The position numbers and the translations under genes were made by a program. From Mytilus trossulus (lineage: Eukaryota; Mollusca; Bivalvia; Mytilida; Mytilidae), in contig NC_086382.1 in assembly GCF_036588685.1 (NCBI RefSeq), positions 5,059,001 through 5,123,000 on the forward strand: a stretch of 64,000 bases of DNA, given 5' to 3'. The number at the start of each line of letters is the position of its first letter. The first letter of the stretch is position 1. Of this stretch, positions 58,301-64,000 are shown piece by piece. The notes beneath the pieces are model-generated. The model was not told where the DNA came from. It did not search any database and saw nothing but the letters and a program-made list of their open reading frames with translations.

Positions 58301-61300
58301 ATCTCAAAAACTTAAAATTAAACTATGAAAATACACGATATATAAATCAAAAAAGTTACATTTCCGAGAGGAAAAAATAAAGCGTGTGAACACTTTTCGC
58401 CGAAGAAGAAGACTGGGGAATCACGCATGCGTGGTGGGAGTCGATATACCTGAGCGCTTTATTGATATTTTAAAGCGCGATCGGCGGTGTGAATACTAAT
58501 TAGGGGGAGATAATCCTAATGTAATTTCCAATTACGTAAGTATTATGAATTAATATAAAATTTAGAACTTACCAAACTTTCTTAAAGACTAAGTTTAGTG
58601 GTTGTTGTTGTATCATGTCTGTCATATTTTTATTTTTGTAAATTGTTCTATTATAAATTATTTCATCAGTATCAATATTTTTCATGTCGTGGCCTTTTAT
58701 AAGAAGCTGTTACAATATCATTTATTCATACCTTCATTTCATCTTCTGTTACCAAATTGGTTTCTAGTAATTTCTGTTTAAAACTTGTGATAGGATCTCT
58801 AGTTTGTCTTACTTCCTGTATTTCTTCTCTCGTTCTGTAGCTGTAAACAAAACAAAACTCATTACTGTAAAAGCAGAACTTATTTGTTAATTTCTTGATA
58901 TTAAAGGAGTATTTAACAAAATTAAATCCAAATACAGTTCTAATAGTTTTAGTGTGTATATTAAACTAAGATCATTGAAAGAGCATTTTGACAAAATCAG
59001 ATCAGTTGCTAAAACAAGGAAATTAAACCCCAAAGAAATTTATCTTTTTACAACATTCATGTATTATGGTAGTTTCCTTGCCCTATAAATTTGCTAAAAG
59101 ATCTATTCAAGCATTTGCATACTTTTCCTCTATCCTTATTTTTTTAATTGGGGCATGGTATAAACTATAATCGGGATTTTTTTGTCGAACTTTGATATTA
59201 TTAAAGTCATAAGAAACCTCAAATTAAAAAAAATTATGCATATGTTTTTTATGACTAAATGGAAAGTTTTCATTACACAACTTATGTACATATGCTTTTT
59301 TCTAAGAGAAATTCTTTAATTTGTCCACATTTAGAAGAAGTTTACTTATTTTCAATTGCTTCCTTCCAGGGAGCAATTGGCCAACATATTTTCCGTATGC
59401 ATAGTGACCTGAGCGTAACCCTCCTCGTACAAATCCAGTGATCGCAATACACATGGATCTGTCATTAAAATAAACAATTATCTGATTATACATGTTAAAC
59501 AAGTGCTCAATACCCATGCTTTTTGTTATTTATTTACTATAAGGTGACAATCAGTACACTTCGCTTTCAAAACACAGCTTAATGAGCAGCCATATTTGTT
59601 AAATCATATCAGACAAAGAGAAAAAAAAATTACGATTAAACTATATATATTCGCGTAAAAAAATATAAATTCGTGCACAGCGGACTAAGTTTATGATATA
59701 TACATGCATTGGTTCAAGAATTGATAAACATTATTTTTCACCACTCACTTGTTTCATATGACTTTACAATACAAACCTTGTTCCTGGATCACTCATACTG
59801 TGGCCTGAGTATCTATAAGTAGCACACTCTATAAGAAGAGGACCATTCTTTAGTACATAGTCTTTAGCAAATCTAGTGGCTTCCTTTACTGCTAATACAT
59901 CCATACCATCTACCTGATATAATAAATGGTTAAAAATATCATTTATTTGTTAATAAATATATAAAGATGTTATAAGATACTAGTATTTATATGACTTGCA
60001 TACATCTGATATATAAAAATGGAGGTTTTGTATGATTGCCAGCGAGACAAATAAGCAAAGGACAAAGATTTACAAAACTACTAGTCACTATCATTACTAT
60101 TTTAGAAGTTTGTGTTATATCATAAGTTGTTTTTTTACATATATATTTAGAATAGAAAATCATGCTTGCAAAATTTCAGGCGATTAGAGAATAAAGAAGC
60201 CAATTGTTTATAACAAAATTTAAGGTTAACTTGAAAAACCTAGGGAAGAATAGATATATTTCATTTAAAAAAAAAATTCATAATATACTTTAAACCTAAG
60301 CAATATGCCTCGTCTAATAAACTTATTTTCACAAAAGCTGACATACCCTAAGTCCTGGCATATAATCTCCCCTGGTATAATAATCTGTACTATAAGATGC
60401 CCGCTCTACACTGGTACCCATACCATAACCATTGTTCTCACAGACAAATATACACGGAAGTTTCCATAACATAGCAATGTTAAATGCCTCATAGACTTGG
60501 CCCTGGTTAGCTGCTCCGTCCCCATATAGTGCTATACAAATATTACCATTGTTCAGGTATTTCTGGGTGAAGGCTATACCTGCTCCTAATGGAACCTAAG
60601 TAAAACAAGATACATTGTCAAACATTTATCAGTTGTCTTGCAAAGCACAGCCCCTGCTCATAAAAAAACATGATCAATATAATAAAGAATTCAAGGTATG
60701 TCAAACAGGAAGTTACTGCCCAGAATATCTGAACTTCAGTATAATAAAACAACTAAATATTATATTTCTAGATGAAGTATTAGATTATTCCTTGATGCAG
60801 CACTGGTAATACGCAAAGAAATATGTGAACTTAACAACACAGAAATTAACAGCAGGATACTATCCACTCTGCCACGGTTCTAATAATTCCATTTTGAAGT
60901 AACATTGAATGTGATAGAAAATCCAAGTATATTTCACTGTAACTCAGGTGACGCTAGCTTTTTGTGCCTGTCCAATGCAGGAGTGAGAACATAAGGGCAC
61001 ATATTCTAAGTTGTCCAAATGGTTATCATGAGAGATCAACTTTTGTTTATTTACAAGAAAAAGCTATTGATATAAGCAGGTAATAGTTTGTATTCAATAT
61101 TTCTACCAAATATAAGACTGCATATAAAAACTTGGCTGGTAATTGTCAGAGGAAGGAATGTCAGTGTACAGGACGTGTAGTGCAATTTGTTTTTCTATAA
61201 AATAGAAAATCTTTATGTGTAGTGCAATTTGTTTTTCTATAAAATAGAAAATCTTTATGTGTCAGTGTGTAGTGCAATTTGTTTTTTCTATAAAATAGAA

Positions 61301-63952
61301 AATCTTTATCAATCAATCATGGACCCATGATGGTTAAACATGCAATACAATATTATAGATAAATGAACAGTAACGTTTTAAAGACTATTAAAGTGCATGT
61401 ACATGGAGAGAGAAAACTCAAATAGGGGAGATAACTAATCAATATCAGATGGATTATTTCCCTTTGTTTAGTGTGTATACATCTATTCAAAATTATTTAA
61501 GAAATACCTGTGCTCCTACAATCCCATTGCCACCATAGAAATTTTTAGCATACATGTGCATAGATCCTCCTTTTCCTTGTGCACATCCTGTCTTTTTGCC
61601 TGAATAAAATAAATCAAAATACAGGATTTAAATAATGTATGATACATGTAATATTGAGAATAAAATCTACATGATAATATATCCATTTCCTTTGTTTTTT
61701 AGCTTATTTTTTCTTCACAGTCATGATAAATTGCCTTCCATTGGCATAAAGAACCATCATTAAGGGTTTGTTCAATAAAATTCTGATAGATACCATAAGA
61801 TGGATTTATTTTTTCCCGTTGCCAAATTTATGCATATTTTCACATGTTCCCCTTTCATGCCTTTACTGATTAACAAAACATGCATAAGTGAGAACGCTTG
61901 AATTGACAATAGGTTAATCAAATACTCATATATCAAAGTCTATGCTTTCTAACATGGCTAATTCATCACAGATTTTTTAATTAATTGTGTTATAACTTTT
62001 TAGGAGACATGAATACCTACCAATTAATTCAGCCAGTACACCACGGACAGATATACCTCTAATGTAGGCCCAACCATGAGCTCTGTATGCTGTAATTACA
62101 GAGTCGTCTGGTGTGATGGAATTCTCCATACCTACACAACAGGCTTCCTAGAAGAAGGAACATAGAGACATATTTTATATATAAAAAGAAAACGATCAAA
62201 ATGGTGAAAATTCAGCATATTTTTATATTATACATATTCTTACACCATGCACAGCTTATAATATGAAATTCATAGATTTTTTTAAAGTAGGTTATTCAAA
62301 TTGCAATATTTTGATGTAATTACAGACAACAATACAGATGTAAGAATGTTCTTGTGGTCCAGGTTCCCATAAATATCTTACATCCAGTCAAGTAATCACA
62401 GACAGAAGGTTCTAATTCATTTGCTGAGCTCATATCTCCCGCTTCTATCCATAATACAGATGACAAAATATTCTGATCTGGTTTTTTTTGTACAGGTACC
62501 CTGTTAAATCTTACCTGTCCAGAATACAGATGACAAAATCCTCTGATCTGTTTACTTTTGTACAGGTTCCCTGTTGAATCTTACCTGTCCAGAATACAGA
62601 TGACAGAATCCTCTGATCTGTTTACTTTTGTACAGGTTTCCTGTTGAATCTAACCTGTCCTGAATACAGATGACATAATCCTCTAATCTGTTTACTTTTG
62701 TACAGGTTCCCTGTTGAATCTTACCTGTCCAGAATATAGATGACAGAAACCTCTGATCTGTTTACTTTTGTACAGGTACCCTGTTTAATCTTACCTGTCC
62801 AGAATACAGATGACAAAATCCTCTGATCTGTTTACTTTTGTACAGGTTCCCTGTTGAATATTACCTGTCCTGAATACAGATGACAGAAACCTCTGATCTG
62901 TTTACTTTTGTACAGGTTCCCTGCTGTTGTTTCCATTCTTCTGATGGTTTGCATCTGTCTGTAGTATTTCAATGCATCCTCCCTGGTACAGGTGACTGTA
63001 GTAGCAGGACCTTGCTCTAGCTTATGTAGTTTGCATTGCTGAAAAAAGAAACCACATTTACAGATAGGGATGAAAAAAACATTGCAAATGACACAAACAC
63101 AAAAAGTAAAATCAGAGTAAAAGTAAAGTAAGTAAAAAGTGTTGAAAATTATATATATATAAATGGTGACCTTCGGCTGTTGTCTGCTCTTTGGTCGGAT
63201 TGTTGTCTCTTTGACACATTTCCATTTCCATTCTCAATTTTAACAATGGGCAATGCCTTTCAAAGTTTCAAACACATATATATATACATGTAGCATAGGA
63301 TAGTTTAAGAAGTACATGTATAGTATAAAAGACATGTACTGTTTTTTTAAATTTAATTTAGATGTGGAAACCAGAATCAGTTAACCCTTCTTCTGTTTTT
63401 AGATGGGGTTATATTTAGTGTTGCTCAGTATTTAGTTTCCAATGTCATGTAATGAATGTTGTGTTTTGTATACTATGTATACAATGATATATGAGTTTTG
63501 TTTTTTGAAATGGTGTTGTTGATTTATGAGTTTGAATACCCCTTTTGTATTTTCTCTCTATTGTCTATCTTTCACATATGTTCATAGATTTTATCATGTT
63601 TATAAACATTTAATGTCAAATTTTGTAAAAAAATAAAATTTATGATTAATCATGAACATTTTTAGTAAACATGGGTATGTTGCCTACTGTTGATGGGCTG
63701 GTGGAAATAAATTAAAGTACTCTGACAGCAGTATTCACGGTAAACTTTTAAATGCAGACTGCAGGCTCAATTATATAAGCATGTAGACCTCTTTTACCAT
63801 GTTTACAGGCCTGACTGAAATTTTACAAGCCTGGGCTGGTGAGCCTGTTGTTAACCATGAAGACTGGTACTATACAAATTGATAAGTAAATGTTTACTTA
63901 CTGCCACTTCAAATGTTGCCTCTGTTGATGCACATCTTGATCCAATAAATAG
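52392..63952 (-). CDS. PDHA1: Pyruvate dehydrogenase E1 component subunit alpha, mitochondrial (5' end outside window)
   Basis: Eight minus-strand exons join in phase: 63952-63902, 63038-62865, 62147-62021, 61599-61508, 60595-60347, 59913-59777, 58840-58732 and 52556-52392, all with GT/AG boundaries. They give 367 residues; the targeting peptide and first exon are upstream. The enzyme is the thiamine-diphosphate-dependent E1 that decarboxylates pyruvate in the mitochondrial matrix. Visible hallmarks are [31 protein letters not shown], the ThDP/Mg motif starting GDGAANQG and closing CENN, and GMGTSVERA (phosphosite 3 region). [17 protein letters not shown] holds regulatory serine sites 1 and 2, so control by PDH kinase and phosphatase is expected. 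Its final intron carries a DIRS element, and the exon starting at 63038 abuts a splice-donor minisatellite. Confidence 0.95.
52615..52810 (+). repeat. Common mussel repeat tail in the PDHA1 last intron
   Basis: 'gctcattgttgaaggctgta' through 'ttggcaatcataccacatct' matches the tail family at 11985-12085 and 26335-26490. Confidence 0.65.
53326..53483 (+). repeat. DIRS left inverted terminal repeat
   Basis: Reverse complement of 58388-58546 with few differences. It contains the palindrome CACGCATGCGTG at about 53446. Confidence 0.9.
53517..53620 (+). repeat. DIRS internal complementary region
   Basis: The first half (53517 to about 53578) is the reverse complement of the left terminus. The second half (about 53574-53620) is the reverse complement of the right terminus. 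They meet at an AATTT shared by both ends, as expected from a circular intermediate. Confidence 0.88.
53808..54860 (-). CDS. DIRS tyrosine recombinase (C-terminal part of a 954-codon frame)
   Basis: The recombinase domain occupies the last 350 or so codons of a frame that is open from 56672 to 53808. Catalytic features are the first Arg in [11 protein letters not shown], the H-x-x-R box in HSTRALG and the nucleophile Tyr in TRFYLRHID near the C-terminus. An N-terminal SAM-like core-binding part precedes it ([20 protein letters not shown]). The enzyme would integrate the circular DNA intermediate without target duplication. The start is uncertain: the frame overlaps RT-RNase H completely upstream of here, as in DIRS-1, and the protein may be made by frameshift, internal initiation or a spliced RNA. 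Confidence 0.85.
   Translation of the reverse strand, partial: GGSITPAKNKHISSKSSSIQSDCMVFIDKQFKEKGFSKETRKLLRASWRSGTQKDYSVKFRKFNSWCSRREIDPYSASLTEAAEFLTFLFSEGLQYRTIAGYRSMLSSFLAPIGKIPVGQHPYITRLIKGVFNSRPPKVVLLPEWDLPLVLKKLKQAPFEPMKHAHLKFISWKTAFLIAITSFRRCSDLQSLCIGEESIVVQKKGVTFVRHGLSKQDRPKHFGSKIFIPSYQSDKLLDPKRSIYYYLKKTAPFRNSDSEFEIKLFLSFIEPHKPVTSQTISSWIVNAIKCAYNEKDKKFRAHSTRALGPSWALFNGASVKSIMDTADWTKESTFTRFYLRHIDVEVLNSV
54623..56806 (-). CDS. DIRS reverse transcriptase - RNase H
   Basis: This is an intact 727-codon frame. RT motifs are [20 protein letters not shown] (about 137-156), [12 protein letters not shown] (motif A, 184-195), [12 protein letters not shown] (about 220-231) and [10 protein letters not shown] (catalytic YLDD at 250-253). 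RNase H follows with [12 protein letters not shown] (about 415-426), the Glu in [21 protein letters not shown] (about 474-485) and [13 protein letters not shown] (about 516-528). A DIRS-typical C-terminal block ([18 protein letters not shown]) comes next. It overlaps the Gag frame by 110 nt at its start. I cannot see a separate adenine-methyltransferase domain. Confidence 0.92.
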   Translation of the reverse strand: MKTKVDLNLISDALVLVEKRLMVKRKVLFVAMVDLNDYKKQVNILCQNPEIPVGGRLKFFWQNWAKITNDSWVLKIIKEGYKLEFSGKIPQTGIKKTNVPAKDLPILLTEIDQLFGKNAIENVPVKEKNYGFYSTFFLVPKKTGDLRPVINLKPLNKCLQKKHFKMDSLNSVLNLVQKGDWAISLDLKDAYFHIPIHETHKKYLRFCVNNQCYQFLVLCFGPTSAPRIFTKVCSVVAAHLRAQNIRLATYLDDWFLLNQTKKMLISDREKTLKLLTNLGFVVNLEKSSLIPTQSITYIGALFSLKEGMVRPTSERVSKLLSAVELILNKQNQATARDFLQLLGIMASCIELIPNARLFMRPIQLHLLYHWKPVCQNLGIKIPFSKHLKGHLRWWLKIENLVIGRSITPWETSITVTTDASNSGYGGHINNSLIVQGTWSVEEKLLHINSLEMEAVFLTVKHFLPKLINKNVLIRSDNSTVVRYINKQGGTRSPQLCMRTWKLWQLALENQIFLKAAHIAGKKNILADHLSRVKIQPTEWSLNKEITHAMFQIWETPHIDLFASAKNRQTQIYCSWNPDPQAYAIDALTIPWNNMYAYAYPPICLIPKILQHMTKYNCQLILIAPHWPRRHWYTNLLKYIIDYPRSLPVREDLLHQPKTNIFHPNPAVFNLTAWFLSTNSLKRKVFLKKLENYSEPHGALGLKKITLSNFENSIAGVVDGKLIPIVPL
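56697..58280 (-). CDS. DIRS Gag-like ORF1 protein
   Basis: This is a 527-codon frame. The N-terminus (1-160) is low-complexity, Ser/Lys/Thr-rich and includes a TSGGQ tandem repeat at about 114-148. A more ordered middle (about 225-440) may be the capsid-like part. The C-terminus (about 450-527) is basic and Gly/Arg/Phe-rich ([24 protein letters not shown]), suited to RNA binding. No zinc knuckle is seen. The position directly upstream of and overlapping RT-RNase H supports the Gag assignment. Confidence 0.8.
   Translation of the reverse strand: MAEAFITAINSASEEANSPKATPSRSDNKNEKSSGKQTGSRKKTTSKSRKASSTCAKEVSEEPETMSTTGLSVNIENELRAEISSVKETVNSVNSRMDIFLPLFEKFVSQTVTSGGQIETDREIATSGGQNISQDSRDIATSGGQNSLRHASVANHDNDIDDAISLQPDRDERRGLDLDLDSDNESQHSSVKNSTHNRFQRYSVVDKDSLDTENVSRDILGDIFGEDAKTKPDKSEAGIVLDQSQINILNQSWHCDNPLLLSTYKEEYRASFPVSDKSADILNLPKLDDITQTLLCKRHGPNAGKAHNKLFSKPEKIFENMAFKGQSAARMGLIITAYMQQALGSLMEKLNDSEPNIDLLVQMVKDIFAMSVKSMDQTARTGAFHHLIRRKATLLDTGLEDITELNDKFLSLKLSSDGVLGKDFEEKLKNRSETNKQIKDLLPELTRKSATSTSSFKRKSAIIHTSQDTNGPKVAKNDFSNFRIPKVAAKPSENKGGFKPNFRRFGSGRKEADGEKKGSFRGNGRSK
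58388..58546 (+). repeat. DIRS right inverted terminal repeat
   Basis: Pairs with 53326-53483 and lies about 110 bp upstream of the Gag start codon, so promoter elements for the element are expected here. Confidence 0.9.
61174..61310 (+). repeat. Three-copy 42-50-bp tandem repeat in a PDHA1 intron
   Basis: Units begin 'gtgtagtgcaatttg' at about 61175, 61217 and 61267. Each carries the small palindrome 'ttttctataaaatagaaaa'. Confidence 0.85.
62445..62932 (-). repeat. 70-bp minisatellite duplicating the PDHA1 exon end and 5' splice site
   Basis: Seven units with an exact 70-bp spacing ('ccctgtt' or its variant at 62500, 62570, 62640, 62710, 62780, 62850 and 62920). On the minus strand each unit is the last 57 nt of the exon ending at 62865 plus the first 13 nt of the intron, so each carries a potential GTAA splice donor. 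The first unit is the real exon end and six lie in the intron. Read-through past the first donor meets a stop within about 11 codons. Confidence 0.9.
63166..63243 (-). repeat. Dispersed repeat, inverted fragment of the 19077 family
   Basis: 'cggattgttgtctctttgac' and 'ccattctcaatttta' are the reverse complement of the family start. It lies in the PDHA1 intron upstream of the exon starting 63038. Confidence 0.6.
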
Positions 63953-64000
63953 CTAAAAAAATAAAAACAAAATGTTCAACGTAAAAAAAATGCACCTTGG

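Larger units (their letters stand above)
53285..58562 (-). mobile_element. DIRS-type tyrosine-recombinase retrotransposon, apparently complete
   Basis: A unit of about 5.28 kb lies in the last PDHA1 intron, in the same orientation as the gene. Inverted terminal repeats of about 158 bp (53326-53483 and 58388-58546) share TACTTACGTAATTGG and a CACGCATGCGTG palindrome. An internal complementary region at 53517-53620 contains, joined head to head, the reverse complements of the left end (53285-53341) and right end (about 58510-58562). This is the DIRS signature and fixes the element ends to within a few bases. Three overlapping frames encode Gag-like protein, RT-RNase H and tyrosine recombinase. 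All are open, so the copy may be recent. Confidence 0.92.

Noticed and set aside
56515..58380. Plus-strand frames of 70-164 codons across the DIRS Gag region
   Set aside because: They are antisense shadows of the Gag-like frame with no family resemblance.
59260..59520. Possible extra PDHA1 exon
   Set aside because: Translation on the minus strand does not resemble PDH E1-alpha, and flanking exons already join in phase without it.
62445..62932. CRISPR-like regular repeat array
   Set aside because: Units are contiguous without spacers, the host is an animal, and the unit is an exon-intron boundary.

Overview
The window looks like nuclear DNA of a marine bivalve, most probably a mytilid mussel. 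It is AT-rich, its genes have introns with GT/AG boundaries, and it is crowded with transposable elements. The element families are ones I know from mussel genomes: Penelope-like elements, a DIRS element, a LINE with a PHD finger, hammerhead-ribozyme repeats and mussel-type dispersed repeats. The species call is inference.

Layout. 1-10.2 kb holds two tandem copies of a single-exon Mab-21/cGAS-like receptor (cGLR) gene; the first is cut by the window edge. Between them sits a 2.57-kb Tc1/mariner-like element of DD~80E type, with about 300-bp terminal inverted repeats, TA target duplications and a stop codon that separates its last catalytic residue. Two hammerhead-ribozyme repeats lie just upstream of the second cGLR gene. 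12.33-15.26 kb is a 2.9-kb element with 414-bp inverted arms, CACTGTG termini and a 5-bp target duplication, features shared with Transib/RAG-type transposons. 17.8-27.3 kb (minus strand) is a ten-exon Rh-type ammonia channel gene, whose introns hold a minisatellite, Penelope fragments and two hammerhead-like motifs. 29.2-38.4 kb is a decayed LINE (PHD-finger ORF1, endonuclease and reverse-transcriptase ORF2) apparently split by a Penelope-like element; both elements end in the same tail of about 440 bp. 38.77-39.68 kb is a non-autonomous hAT element with a perfect 8-bp target duplication. 41.9-43.8 kb (minus) is an intact single-exon TRIM gene. 44.6-45.25 kb is a tandem dimer of a 351-bp hammerhead-ribozyme repeat. 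45.4-50.1 kb holds LINE remnants, a short inverted-repeat element, a 720-bp fold-back, CRE-like tandem repeats and a hairpin.

52.4-64.0 kb (minus) is the mitochondrial pyruvate dehydrogenase E1-alpha gene (eight exons visible, 5' end outside the window). Its last intron carries a near-complete DIRS-type tyrosine-recombinase retrotransposon with inverted terminal repeats and an internal complementary region. A second hAT element lies just past its stop codon. The exon that starts at 63038 runs straight into a 70-bp tandem array that duplicates the end of the exon together with its splice donor.

The cellular genes fall into innate immunity (cGLR pair, TRIM) and housekeeping (ammonia transport, pyruvate oxidation). 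They show no operon-like relation. The most informative material is in the mobile and self-cleaving elements, several of which can be delimited to the base.
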